49,312 nt of DNA from Lachnoclostridium sp. UBA1241 (GCA_002308955.1 DBWJ01000046.1:1-49312); one strand, 5' to 3'; positions 7,915 through 16,503 are shown, counted from the first letter of the stretch. Made by a program: numbers and translations. The notes: a model not told the origin generated them from the sequence alone.

Positions 7915-9828
7915 ATGATCAGTGACGAGTATGAAAAAGCGATGCATCTGGGGCAGAAGGAATACAGTGCCTGCATTAACAAAGGTCTGCATCCTTACCT
8001 CACCTGCATGGAAGATATCATGGCTCCGTACGAGACCGAGTCCAAGGTAAAACTCGGCCTGCAGGAAATTCCGCTCAACCAGGTTGTGGGGACCTTCGCT
8101 GAGGGACGTTCCAGCGCATTTGCGCGAAATTTTATGCCGCTTCTCGAGCCCGAAACCGAGTTCGCTATGAAGTGGATGGCCCTTTACAGTTCGATGCTCG
8201 AGGAGGGACTCCGTGAGCCGATTATCGCTTACGAGTTCCTGAACAAGTTCTACGTGCAGGAAGGCAACAAGCGCGTCAGCGTGTCCAAGTATATCGGAGC
8301 CGTGACCATTGAGGCCCAGGTGACACGCATCATCCCGAAGCGCACCGACGCCAAGGAAATCCAGCTCTACTATGAGTTTCTGGAATTCTTTGAGAAGACC
8401 GGCGTCAACTACCTGACCTTCACGAAAACCGGAAGTTACGCCCTTCTTCTGAAGGAATTGAAGGAGAACCCGGAGAGCCCCTGGACCGAGGAAGACGCGA
8501 TGGACCTTCGTTCCATCTATGCCAGATTCCGTAAGGAATACCTCGCCGCGGGCGGCGACAAGCTCGTAACGACCGTTGCCGATGCTTTCCTCGTGTACCT
8601 TCATATCTTCGGCTATGCCGCAACGAAAGACGCGACTTCGGCAGAATTGTCGAAGAACATCTCCCGCGTTTGGAGTGAATTTAAGATTTACGGGCGGGAG
8701 CGGCAGGCTTCCATCTCGATGAATCCGGTGGAGGACCCGAAGAAGCATGTCTTCACGAACCTGATTCCGCAGAAGCAGCACGCGGTGGCATGGCTTCACG
8801 AGCGAAACCCGGAGGTGAGCGCCTGGACGTACAACCACGAACTGGGACGCGAGCATGTGGAGGATGTCTTCGGAAACCGTATCCGTACGGGTTCGTTCTA
8901 CGATGTTCCGGCTGACAAAGCCGACGAAGTCATTGCGGACGTAATTTCGAAGGGGTTCGACATTATCTTTGCCACCTCTCCGCAGCACATTGCGGCATGC
9001 GCGAAGGCAGCGGTTACGCATCCGGACGTCAAATTCCTGAACTGCTCGCTGAATACCTCTTATAAATCCGTCCGTTCCTATTATCTTCGGACGTATGAGG
9101 CGAAATTCATCATCGGCTGCATTGCCGGCGCCATGGCGGACAACAACCGTGTCGGATACATTGCGGACTACCCGGTATTCGGTTCGGTGGCGAGCATCAA
9201 CGCATTTGCCCTCGGGGCGAAATCCGTGAATCCGCGTGCCGAGATCTATCTGGACTGGTCGACGCTCAAGGAACGCACCGACGGCGATCTGTTCGACCGG
9301 AACGATGTTTATATTGTCAGCGACCGCGACCTGAACGCTCCGATAGCCGTCTCCCGTGAATTCGGCCTTTACGAGCGAGGCGAAACGCCGGTCAACTACG
9401 CCATGCCGGTATGGCACTGGGGCAAACTGTACGAAGAAATTCTCAGAAGTATTCTGAATAACAACTGGAAGGACGAGGAGGAATCAGCCGGCATTTACGC
9501 GCTGAACTATTGGTGGGGAATGTCCTCGGGCGCCATTGACGTAATTACTTCGCAGAAGCTTCCGCCGGAACTGCTTAGGCTTACGGAAACACTGAAGACC
9601 GCGATCATTAACCGGACGCTGATTCCGTTCTCCGGGCTTCTACGTTTTCAGGACGGTTCGTGTCTGGATGCCGGCGAGGGGCTTGCCCCTGAGGAACTGA
9701 TCCGGATGGACCGACTCGTGGAGGGCATCCACGGATACATTCCGGTTCCGGACGAGCTTCGGGACGAATTCCGTGACTTTATGAACTCGCAGGCCGTATT
9801 CCGGCCGGAGGCGGAGACGCAGTTGTAA
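7915..9828 (+). CDS. Cytosolic BMP-family binding protein with N-terminal ParB-like domain
   Basis: This 637-residue protein has no signal peptide or lipobox. Residues about 50-140 resemble a ParB/sulfiredoxin-like domain: IPLNQVVGTF, then a PIIAYEF strand and FYVQEGNKRVSVSKYIGA, where the EGNKR turn takes the place of the ParB GxxR motif. A helical region follows. Residues about 275-550 match the BMP/PnrA periplasmic nucleoside-binding fold (FDIIFATSPQHIAAC, FIIGCIAGAMADNNRVGYIADYP). As the protein cannot be exported by visible signals, it is more likely an intracellular purine-nucleoside sensor than a transport receptor; this is inference. It has its own promoter and precedes a phosphoesterase gene by 32 bases. 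A conventional BMP lipoprotein sits at 26.9 kb. Confidence 0.78.
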   Translation: MISDEYEKAMHLGQKEYSACINKGLHPYLTCMEDIMAPYETESKVKLGLQEIPLNQVVGTFAEGRSSAFARNFMPLLEPETEFAMKWMALYSSMLEEGLREPIIAYEFLNKFYVQEGNKRVSVSKYIGAVTIEAQVTRIIPKRTDAKEIQLYYEFLEFFEKTGVNYLTFTKTGSYALLLKELKENPESPWTEEDAMDLRSIYARFRKEYLAAGGDKLVTTVADAFLVYLHIFGYAATKDATSAELSKNISRVWSEFKIYGRERQASISMNPVEDPKKHVFTNLIPQKQHAVAWLHERNPEVSAWTYNHELGREHVEDVFGNRIRTGSFYDVPADKADEVIADVISKGFDIIFATSPQHIAACAKAAVTHPDVKFLNCSLNTSYKSVRSYYLRTYEAKFIIGCIAGAMADNNRVGYIADYPVFGSVASINAFALGAKSVNPRAEIYLDWSTLKERTDGDLFDRNDVYIVSDRDLNAPIAVSREFGLYERGETPVNYAMPVWHWGKLYEEILRSILNNNWKDEEESAGIYALNYWWGMSSGAIDVITSQKLPPELLRLTETLKTAIINRTLIPFSGLLRFQDGSCLDAGEGLAPEELIRMDRLVEGIHGYIPVPDELRDEFRDFMNSQAVFRPEAETQL

Positions 9829-9860
9829 GAAGGACGATAATGTATTAAAGGGGTTTTATC

Positions 9861-10562
9861 GTGAAGATTCTGATTGTATCGGACAAGGAATCCAAGGCTT
9901 TGTGGGACTACTATACTCCGGGGATGTTAGATGAGTATGACCTCATCCTCTCCTGCGGCGACCTGGCCCCGCAGTACCTTTCCTTTCTCGCGACCTTTAC
10001 AAAGGTTCCGGTGCTGTATGTTCACGGAAACCATGATGACTGTTATGAAAAAACACCCCCGGAAGGCTGCGTCTGCATCGAGGACAAGGTCTTCCGCTAT
10101 AAGGGGCTTCGCATTCTCGGCCTCGGCGGCTCCAACCGCTACAAGCCGGGAATCCACCAGTATACACAGGCGGAAATGCGACACCGCATCCGATCGCTCC
10201 GTTTCCGGATGTTCCGAAGCGGAGGCATTGACATTCTCCTGACCCACTCGCCCGCCGAGGGGCTCGGAGACGCGGAGGACATTCCGCATCAGGGGTTTGC
10301 CGCATTTGTCGACCTTATGAACAAATACAAACCCAAGTACATGATCCACGGCCATGTGCATGCCAATTATACCCGCAACATGAAGCGTATCACCGCCTTC
10401 GGCGAGACGCAGATCGTAAACGGCTATGAAAAGTATGTTCTGGAGATACCGGACGAGGAAATCGCCCGCTGGGAGCAGGAGGTTCCCAAAAGAAGGAGAC
10501 ACCGCCGCCGCAGACGGAAGGGTGCCGCCGACAACAACCCGGTTCAGTCGTCCGAGCCGTAG
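9861..10562 (+). CDS. Calcineurin-like metallophosphoesterase
   Basis: The protein has 233 residues and a GTG start with AAAGGGG upstream. Metal-binding motifs are visible: SDKES at the first site (D present, the usual DxH histidine replaced by glutamate), CGDL, HGNHDD, LLTHSPAEG and HGHVH. The layout matches small YfcE/MPP-like phosphoesterases. The C terminus carries a very basic run (KRRRHRRRRRK) that may bind RNA or membrane phosphate. The replaced first histidine is found in some active family members, so loss of activity should not be assumed. It follows the ParB-like/BMP gene and may share its transcript. Confidence 0.85.
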   Translation: MKILIVSDKESKALWDYYTPGMLDEYDLILSCGDLAPQYLSFLATFTKVPVLYVHGNHDDCYEKTPPEGCVCIEDKVFRYKGLRILGLGGSNRYKPGIHQYTQAEMRHRIRSLRFRMFRSGGIDILLTHSPAEGLGDAEDIPHQGFAAFVDLMNKYKPKYMIHGHVHANYTRNMKRITAFGETQIVNGYEKYVLEIPDEEIARWEQEVPKRRRHRRRRRKGAADNNPVQSSEP

Positions 10563-10600
10563 AACGGACACCGGTCTGCCGTCCGAGCCGTAAATCGGAC
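10550..10600 (+). repeat. Direct repeat of the phosphoesterase 3' end including the stop codon
   Basis: GTCCGAGCCGTAGAACGGAC (10550-10569) recurs as GTCCGAGCCGTAAATCGGAC (10581-10600), 31 bases later. The first copy holds the last codons and TAG of the gene; the second repeats them with TAA. Each copy can also fold on itself through GTCCG and CGGAC. Confidence 0.8.
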
Positions 10601-10602
10601 AG

Positions 10603-10646
10603 ATGTGAGTTCGAAACCCATCCTCACATAAAACAAAACTAGGAGG
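10603..10646 (+). promoter_or_regulatory. PreQ1-I type riboswitch upstream of queT
   Basis: P1 is formed by GTGAG (10605-10609) and CTCAC (10623-10627), extendable by two A-U pairs. The loop runs from TTCGAAACCC to a C directly before P1', where the ligand-recognising cytosine is expected. The A-rich tail ATAAAACAAAACTAGGAGG contains the ribosome binding site, as in preQ1-I riboswitches that control translation. The next gene encodes a QueT-type queuosine-precursor transporter, which fits well. The exact pseudoknot pairing was not resolved by eye. Confidence 0.75.
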
Positions 10647-10674
10647 AAGGGGCACCTTATGCCCCGCAGAAAAA

Positions 10675-11178
10675 ATGAAGAAAAAGACTTATTTCATCGC
10701 AGTGGCTGCAATCACTGCGGCACTCTACGTCGCTCTGACGTATTCAAGCAATGCCGTCGGCCTCGCAAGCGGCATGATCCAGTTCCGGCTTTCCGAAGCC
10801 CTCACCATTCTTCCGTACTTCACTCCGGCTGCAATTCCCGGGCTGACCATCGGATGCATTCTTTCGAACACCCTTACAGGCTGTGTAATCTGGGATATCA
10901 TCTTCGGTTCCGTAGCAACGCTTCTCGGCGCCGTAGGTACCTATCTGCTCTCAAAGCTTCCCTTATGTAAAAAAACAGAGGGCGCACTGTTATGCACCCT
11001 CCCGCCTGTTGTCGCCAATATGCTGATTGTTCCGTTTATCTTAAAATATGCCTATGAGCTTCCGGACGCCATTCCGTTCATGATGCTCACGGTCGGCATC
11101 GGTGAAGTCGTATGCTGCTGTATCCTCGGCGGAATCCTTCTTCTGTCCCTGAAGAAAACCGGCTTCCGCGTGGAGTAA
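10675..11178 (+). CDS. queT: QueT-type queuosine precursor transporter
   Basis: This 167-residue integral membrane protein has five to six helices. The N-terminal VAAITAALYVALTY, then GMIQFRLSEALTILPYF and IPGLTIGCILSNT, are characteristic of the QueT family, the S-component-like importers of preQ0/preQ1. The in-frame start at 10675 is reached from AGGAGGAAGGGG about 21 bases upstream. That spacing is long, and a small out-of-frame ATG occurs between, so the exact start is less certain than the family. A preQ1-I-like riboswitch directly upstream supports both identity and control by queuosine precursor. Confidence 0.88.
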   Translation: MKKKTYFIAVAAITAALYVALTYSSNAVGLASGMIQFRLSEALTILPYFTPAAIPGLTIGCILSNTLTGCVIWDIIFGSVATLLGAVGTYLLSKLPLCKKTEGALLCTLPPVVANMLIVPFILKYAYELPDAIPFMMLTVGIGEVVCCCILGGILLLSLKKTGFRVE

Positions 11179-11240
11179 GCGTCTGCCGTCACATTAAGCC
11201 GCCTCGGCTATCTCGTTTCGGCGGCGTCTGCCGTCACATT
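11179..11240. repeat. 17-bp direct repeat between convergent genes
   Basis: GCGTCTGCCGTCACATT occurs exactly at 11179-11195, right after the queT stop, and again at 11224-11240, just before the convergent permease stop at 11249. The 28 bases between are GC-rich (AAGCCGCC and GGCGGC can pair). Confidence 0.75.
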
Positions 11241-11248
11241 TGACGCGG

Positions 11249-12082
11249 TTACCGTCCCATCGCCTTTCCGGCTGCGGCAAATCCGGCGAAAAGCACGATG
11301 TCGCCTACCACGATGGTCGCTCCCGGAGGCGTGGACCAGAGGATCGAAAGAAGAATTCCGGTCACCGAACTGATAACAGCAAGTCCCGCCGCGCAAAGCA
11401 TTACCGCCCGGAACGAGCGGAACACGCGCATCGCGGAAAGCGCCGGGAAGATGATCAGGGCGGAAACCAGAAGCGAACCGACAAGATTCATCGCAAGAAC
11501 GATTACCACCGCCGTCACGACGGCAATCATCGTATTGTACGCCGCGACATGCAGCCCGGTACTTCTTGCGAAGTTTTCGTCAAATGTGACCGCGAAGATC
11601 TTTCTATACGAAAGCACAAACATCCCGATAACCAAAACCGAAAGCACAAGACACAGGATTGCGTCCGACGCGTTCAACGTTACCATGCCCTGCGAACCGA
11701 ACAGCGTTGTGCAGACGTCCCCGGAGATATTGGTGGAGGACGGACGCAGGTTCAGAAGGAAATATCCGACGGCCAGCGCGCTTACCGAAATCATGGCAAT
11801 CGCGGCATCGCCGTGAATCTTCTTGTTCTGCCCGGTCTTTAAAAGGATGACCGCCGAAAGAATTGTAATCGGAAACACGAAATACAGATTGTTCGTCAGC
11901 CGGATCACGGACGCGATCGCTATTGCGCCAAATGCCACGTGCGACAGTCCGTCACCGATGAAGGAAAAACGCTTCAGCACCAGAATCACGCCCAAAAGCG
12001 CCGAGCAGAGCGCAATCAGAACGCCCACGATCAGCGCGTAACGCACAAAGGGAAAGGTGAGGTAGTATCCCAGCTTCGCCAT
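11249..12082 (-). CDS. Metal ABC transporter permease (ZnuB/MntB type)
   Basis: The 277-residue protein is an ABC-3 family permease with eight to nine membrane helices. Typical segments are LKRFSFIGDGLSHVAFGAIA, TGLHVAAYNTM and MNLVGSLLVSALIIFPALSA. It would move Zn2+ or Mn2+ across the membrane with an ATPase and a metal-binding lipoprotein, neither of which is encoded next to it. GGGAGG lies eight bases upstream of the ATG. It follows asnS on the same strand behind a strong terminator, so expression depends on read-through or an unseen promoter. Confidence 0.88.
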   Translation of the reverse strand: MAKLGYYLTFPFVRYALIVGVLIALCSALLGVILVLKRFSFIGDGLSHVAFGAIAIASVIRLTNNLYFVFPITILSAVILLKTGQNKKIHGDAAIAMISVSALAVGYFLLNLRPSSTNISGDVCTTLFGSQGMVTLNASDAILCLVLSVLVIGMFVLSYRKIFAVTFDENFARSTGLHVAAYNTMIAVVTAVVIVLAMNLVGSLLVSALIIFPALSAMRVFRSFRAVMLCAAGLAVISSVTGILLSILWSTPPGATIVVGDIVLFAGFAAAGKAMGR

Positions 12083-12112
12083 CGGTTTTCCTCCCGGATC
12101 AATAATACTCTG

Positions 12113-12141
12113 AAAAAGGGGCTCCCCCTTCGGGGTGCCCC
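12113..12141 (-). terminator. Intrinsic terminator of asnS
   Basis: On the minus strand GGGGCACCCCGAAGGGGGAGCCCC folds into a GC-rich hairpin and is followed by TTTTT. It lies directly after the asnS stop codon. Confidence 0.85.
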
Positions 12142-12148
12142 GGATTGT

Positions 12149-13534
12149 TTAGAACTCGCAGTTTCTCGGTGTTCTCGGATAAGGGATTACGTCGCGGATG
12201 TTCTCAACACCCGTCAGATACATAATCAGACGCTCAAAGCCCATTCCGAATCCGCTGTGGATGCATCCGCCGTATCTTCTCGTATCAAGATACCAGTCGA
12301 TTCCGTCCTTATCCACACCCATCTCGTTCATTCTTTCAATCAGCTTGTCAAGATTCTCTTCTCTCTGGCTGCCGCCCATGAGCTCGCCTGCCTGAGGAAC
12401 AAGAAGGTCTACCGCCGCAACGGTCTTGTTGTCGGGGTTGACTTTCATGTAATATGCCTTGATCTCCTTCGGCCAGTCGGTTACGAATACGGGACCGTTG
12501 AAGTAATCCACGATGTATTTCTCGTGCTCCTTCGCAATGTCCTCTCCGTAATCGGGCTCGAATTCCCATTTCACGTCAGCTTTTTTGAGAATGTCGATGA
12601 CATCATGGTGGCTGATACGGGTAAACTCGGCATTAATAATGTTACTAAGCTTATCCTTTAAGCCCTTTGAGACAAACTTGTCGCAGAAGTCAATCTCCTC
12701 GGGGCATCGGTCGCAGACATACTGCACCACGAACTTGAGCATATCCTCTTCGATATCCATAAGACCCTGCAGATCGCAGAAGGCCATCTCGGGTTCAATC
12801 ATCCAGAACTCGTTGGCATGGGTCTGAGTGTTGGAATTTTCGGTTCGGAAGGTCGGTCCGAACGTATAAATATCGCCGAATGCCATCGCGAAAGTCTCGC
12901 CCTGCAGCTGGCCCGACCCGGTAATGAAGGACTGCTTTCCGAAAAGGTCCTTGCTGAAGTCCACTTTGCCGTCCTCGGTCTTCGGCAGATCGTTCATATT
13001 GAATGTCGTAATCTTAAACATCTGGTCGGAACCTTCACAGTCCGCGCCCGTAATCAGCGGAGTATGCACATAAACATATCCTCTGTCCTGAAAATACGTA
13101 TGAATCGCCATCGCGGCCACGCTTCGAATACGGAACACCGCGCTGAAGAGGTTGGTGCGGGGACGAAGATGCGCGACAGTACGAAGGAATTCCCTTGTAT
13201 GGCGCTTCGGCTGAATGGGATAGTTCTCGGGACAGTCGCCGAGAAGCTTAACGGCTGTTGCCTTCACCTCGAAAGGCTGCTGATGCTCGGGCGTAAGAAC
13301 CACGGTGCCGGTTACCTGTACGCTCGATCCGACTCTTATCTTGGAGATATCCTCGAAATTACTAAGTCCCTGCTCGTAAACAACCTGCAGATTCTCGAAG
13401 AACGAACCGTCGTTCACGTTAAGGAATCCAAACTGTGCCTGTGCGCGGTTCGTGCGGACCCATGCGCAGACAGTCACTTCTTTGGAAGCATATTCGGAAG
13501 TGTTTCCGAACAGCTCTTTAATTCTCGTTCTCAT
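12149..13534 (-). CDS. asnS: Asparagine--tRNA ligase
   Basis: The 461-residue protein is a full-length class IIb aminoacyl-tRNA synthetase. It has an N-terminal OB-fold anticodon-binding domain (residues about 15-100, AWVRTNRAQAQFGFLNVNDG). The class II core includes motif 2 (FRTENSNTQTHANEFWMIE) and motif 3 (GFGMGFERLIMYLTG), and ends in IPYPRTPRNCEF, the standard AsnRS terminus. It charges tRNA-Asn with asparagine in the cytosol. AAGGAG precedes the ATG, and a well-formed promoter is about 70 bases upstream. Confidence 0.98.
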   Translation of the reverse strand: MRTRIKELFGNTSEYASKEVTVCAWVRTNRAQAQFGFLNVNDGSFFENLQVVYEQGLSNFEDISKIRVGSSVQVTGTVVLTPEHQQPFEVKATAVKLLGDCPENYPIQPKRHTREFLRTVAHLRPRTNLFSAVFRIRSVAAMAIHTYFQDRGYVYVHTPLITGADCEGSDQMFKITTFNMNDLPKTEDGKVDFSKDLFGKQSFITGSGQLQGETFAMAFGDIYTFGPTFRTENSNTQTHANEFWMIEPEMAFCDLQGLMDIEEDMLKFVVQYVCDRCPEEIDFCDKFVSKGLKDKLSNIINAEFTRISHHDVIDILKKADVKWEFEPDYGEDIAKEHEKYIVDYFNGPVFVTDWPKEIKAYYMKVNPDNKTVAAVDLLVPQAGELMGGSQREENLDKLIERMNEMGVDKDGIDWYLDTRRYGGCIHSGFGMGFERLIMYLTGVENIRDVIPYPRTPRNCEF

Positions 13535-13601
13535 CTTGTTTCTCCTTGCAAATAAAATGCATGCGGAACCGGGCGTTCCCGTCCGTACATACTTATCTGC
13601 T

Positions 13602-13629
13602 ATAATAACAGTTTTTTCTGATATGTCAA
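13602..13629 (-). promoter_or_regulatory. asnS promoter
   Basis: On the minus strand TTGACA (13624-13629) and TATTAT (13602-13607) are 16 bases apart. The predicted leader contains a small GGAAC/GTTCC hairpin before the asnS ribosome binding site. Confidence 0.7.
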
Positions 13630-13636
13630 ATACGAA

Positions 13637-16411
13637 TCACGCCGAAGGCAGGAAGTGCTCCTTCAGGTACTTGTTCTCGAATTCCTCAAGGGGAATCGGG
13701 CGCTCGAAGAGATATCCCTGCGCCGTCGTGAAACCGCAGCCGGAAAGGAAATCGGCCTGCTCCTGCGTCTCCACGCCTTCGAATACGGCTTCCTTCTTCA
13801 CGGAGGAAATCATATCGCACATGCAGCGGACGTAATTCCGTTCCATTTCCCCCTGACCGATGCGCTGTAAGAAGCCGCGGCCGATCTTTACGATGTCAAC
13901 CGGAGCGTTGATCAGCATGGACAGGGACTCGCGGCCGGAACCGAAGTCGTCAAGCGTGATCTTGAAACCGCGGTTCTGCAGATCCCGGATGGAATCGGAA
14001 GCGCCTTCCTTCTCGGCAAGGAGCATCTCCTCGTTGACTTCGATTTCAATGTATTTGCTTTCCACGCCGTACTGCTCGGCAAGACGGCTGATTCGTTCGT
14101 CGAACTTAAGGAAGCTCTTGTTGTTCTTACCGAAATTGATGGAAATCGGAACCATCTTCGCGCCGGATTTCTTCCAGTTGCGAAGGGCCTGCAGCACGTT
14201 CGTGTAAATGCAGAAGTCGAGGTCCGTAACGTGACCGGTCTTTTCGAGAATCGGTACGAAATCCGCCGGATAGCGGTAGGTCCCGTCGTCCATGAGCCAG
14301 CGGGCAAGCGCCTCCGCGCCGATCAGTTCCTTCGTCTCAAGGGAGAACTTCGGCTGGAAGAATACCTCAATCTTGTTATTCTTAATTGCGTTCTGAATCT
14401 CACCGGCAATGGTCTGCTCGTGATTCCGCTGCGCGCGGAGCTCCTCGGAATAGATGCAGTAGGAATTCTCCTGTCCGGTCTTCGCCTGCTTACGGGCAAG
14501 GTTCGCGTTGTCCATCGCAAGCGGGATATCGTTATCATTTTTCTTCAGGAAATACACGCCGCTCGAGAGCTGGATGTCAATTCCCGGATACGCCTTCAGC
14601 TGATGCTCCACGAAAACCTTGGACCAGCTTCTAAGCTTGGCGATTACCTGCTCCTTCGACTCGCCGTTTACGTAAATCAGGAAGTAATCCGAGTGGATAC
14701 GGCAGGCAAAGCACTTCTTGCCCTTTCTCTGGAACATCGCGGCGAACTCACGAAGCATCCGGTCACCGGCCGGATAGCCGTACTTCTCGTTGATGTAGGA
14801 AAAGTCATTAATATCACAGTAAATAACGGCATGCACCGGCTCCATCTCCGGGTCGGAAAGCGTCTCCTGCAGTCTTGCGCGGAAGGCGGTGCGGTTGTAA
14901 AGGCCGGTCAGACGGTCGGTCGAGGACAGCCGGTTAATGAGCATCCGGTCGTTGCTGCGCTCCTTGCGGATCTTGCGCTCCTCGTCAATCTGGGCGATGC
15001 GGCCGTACAGATAGGAGATGTTACCCTCTTCGTCCTTGGCGCCGATGACGTTCATGCGGTACCAGCGGTACTCCTGTCCGTCCGTCTTAAGACGAACCTC
15101 GCCCTTCGTATTCTCACCTGTATTCTTTACGTTCTCAAGAAGGGACATACAGGTATCGTAGTCCTCCTCGTGAACGAACTTCCGGATCATGTTCTTCTCC
15201 AGAAAATGCGGGATCATGCTTTCCGTTCCGAGCATATTCGCCACCTTGGTCGGGAGGCTCACACGGTCGTCTGCGATGCTGTAGCCGAACTGGATATCGT
15301 CGGAGGTCTCCTCCAGCTGACGGTAATGGTCAAGCTGGTGCTTCATGGACATTTCCGCGTTAATCCGCTTTGTGATTTCGGTAAATGCACAGCTTACGAG
15401 GCTTGCGCCCTCGTCGTTCCGGCTTACCACAAGCGCGTTGCAGTGTACCCATGCAACGCTTCCGTCGAAACGGTTTACTCTAAATTCGGCCTCGAGCACG
15501 CTTCCGGGCTCGGTCTTCAGGTCGAAAAGACGTGTCACATTTTTCACATCGTCGGGCGCAACAATCTCGGAAAGGTAATTGTTATGAATCGAAGCGAACT
15601 GCTCGGCGGAGTGGCCGATTACCGCGTAGAAAGCGTCGTTCGCGTAATAAATCTCCGGCACGTTATCATGGGAGATGCGTCCCTGATAATCGAATACGGC
15701 GATGCCCACGGGAAGGGTGGTCAAAAGGCTCGTAACCTGACGCTTCCGAAGCATCTCACCGGTTACCTGCGTAATCGTGATGTCGAACAGGCCGTTCTTC
15801 ATCATCTTCTTCTGACGGCGCACAAAACACTGCACGGAAACGGTCTGCTGCTCGGCCGTCACGACACGGTGCTCAATGCAGACAACCATCTGCTTACGGA
15901 TCTTTTCATCGAGAATCTTGCGAATCGTCTCGCGGTCATCGGGATGAACCAGGGAAATGTATGTGCCGCCCTTGTTGTTCTTTGCGTGAATCCCGAACAG
16001 CTCCTCGACGCTTGCGTCACAGTCAACAATGGAATAATCCTTGTCGTCACGCACCGTGCAGGTTCCGAAGAAAATCTGACGGGCATATCCGCGTCCGGTG
16101 GAGATGTCCTTGCTCGTTCCGTCGCCCATCATTCCGGTAAGATAATGGAACAGCGTGTCTTCTCCGGCAAATGCGTTGAGAATCAGTTTCTTGGCGCGCA
16201 CGTGACTTGCGCAGATAAAAAGACAGGACAGAAAAATCGACCACGTCAGCGGATACGCGCCGCGCTCAATGGAACTGACCGTCTGTCTCGTGATGCCGAT
16301 CAGCACGCCGAATTCCTCCTGCGAAAGCTTCATCGCCTTCCGGTATGTGGCGAGATTGGCCGAGAAGATTTCCAGAAGTCTCTTTTTCTCATTTGCCTCG
16401 AGGTTCATCAT
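13637..16411 (-). CDS. XRE HTH-PAS-GGDEF(degenerate)-EAL protein, probable c-di-GMP phosphodiesterase
   Basis: The protein has 924 residues. Residues about 14-60 are a Cro/C1 helix-turn-helix (LSQEEFGVLIGITRQTVSSI). Two or three PAS-like domains follow (about 100-215, 225-350 and 365-475; ISLVHPDDRETIR is a PAS signature). The GGDEF domain (about 490-650) is degenerate: the active-site loop reads HSDYF, so cyclase activity is unlikely. The EAL domain (about 665-915) keeps EALARW, the N of SINFG, the ExxNE segment, LDDFGSG, a lysine (VKIG) and EGVETQEQ, so hydrolysis is plausible. KID reads KIG and NLS reads NFG, minor departures. There is no membrane segment. It begins 62 bases after galK, in the same direction. 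Confidence 0.88.
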   Translation of the reverse strand: MMNLEANEKKRLLEIFSANLATYRKAMKLSQEEFGVLIGITRQTVSSIERGAYPLTWSIFLSCLFICASHVRAKKLILNAFAGEDTLFHYLTGMMGDGTSKDISTGRGYARQIFFGTCTVRDDKDYSIVDCDASVEELFGIHAKNNKGGTYISLVHPDDRETIRKILDEKIRKQMVVCIEHRVVTAEQQTVSVQCFVRRQKKMMKNGLFDITITQVTGEMLRKRQVTSLLTTLPVGIAVFDYQGRISHDNVPEIYYANDAFYAVIGHSAEQFASIHNNYLSEIVAPDDVKNVTRLFDLKTEPGSVLEAEFRVNRFDGSVAWVHCNALVVSRNDEGASLVSCAFTEITKRINAEMSMKHQLDHYRQLEETSDDIQFGYSIADDRVSLPTKVANMLGTESMIPHFLEKNMIRKFVHEEDYDTCMSLLENVKNTGENTKGEVRLKTDGQEYRWYRMNVIGAKDEEGNISYLYGRIAQIDEERKIRKERSNDRMLINRLSSTDRLTGLYNRTAFRARLQETLSDPEMEPVHAVIYCDINDFSYINEKYGYPAGDRMLREFAAMFQRKGKKCFACRIHSDYFLIYVNGESKEQVIAKLRSWSKVFVEHQLKAYPGIDIQLSSGVYFLKKNDNDIPLAMDNANLARKQAKTGQENSYCIYSEELRAQRNHEQTIAGEIQNAIKNNKIEVFFQPKFSLETKELIGAEALARWLMDDGTYRYPADFVPILEKTGHVTDLDFCIYTNVLQALRNWKKSGAKMVPISINFGKNNKSFLKFDERISRLAEQYGVESKYIEIEVNEEMLLAEKEGASDSIRDLQNRGFKITLDDFGSGRESLSMLINAPVDIVKIGRGFLQRIGQGEMERNYVRCMCDMISSVKKEAVFEGVETQEQADFLSGCGFTTAQGYLFERPIPLEEFENKYLKEHFLPSA

Positions 16412-16437
16412 GGTAACTATCCCCTTTTTATGAATCT

Positions 16438-16503
16438 GTTATGACTTTCTTACCGGTCCATCCCCGGTTTCCGTTATGACTTCCTTACCGGTCCGTCCCC
16501 GGT
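16438..16503 (-). repeat. Duplicated 3' end of galK
   Basis: The last 31 bases of galK plus one base (16473-16503) recur at 16438-16468, 35 bases downstream, with only two differences. Both copies read TGDGPVRKS and a TAA; the differences (GAC/GAT and AGG/AGA) are synonymous. The second copy is out of the galK frame. Confidence 0.9.

Noticed and set aside
7786..9417. 543-codon open frame on the minus strand
   Set aside because: It lies opposite the ParB-like/BMP gene, has no ribosome site and shows no recognisable domain; it follows from the GC-rich codon use of the true gene.
14231..16444. 737-codon open frame on the plus strand
   Set aside because: It mirrors the HTH-PAS-EAL gene, whose domains are clear on the minus strand; the plus reading is low-complexity and has no known motif.
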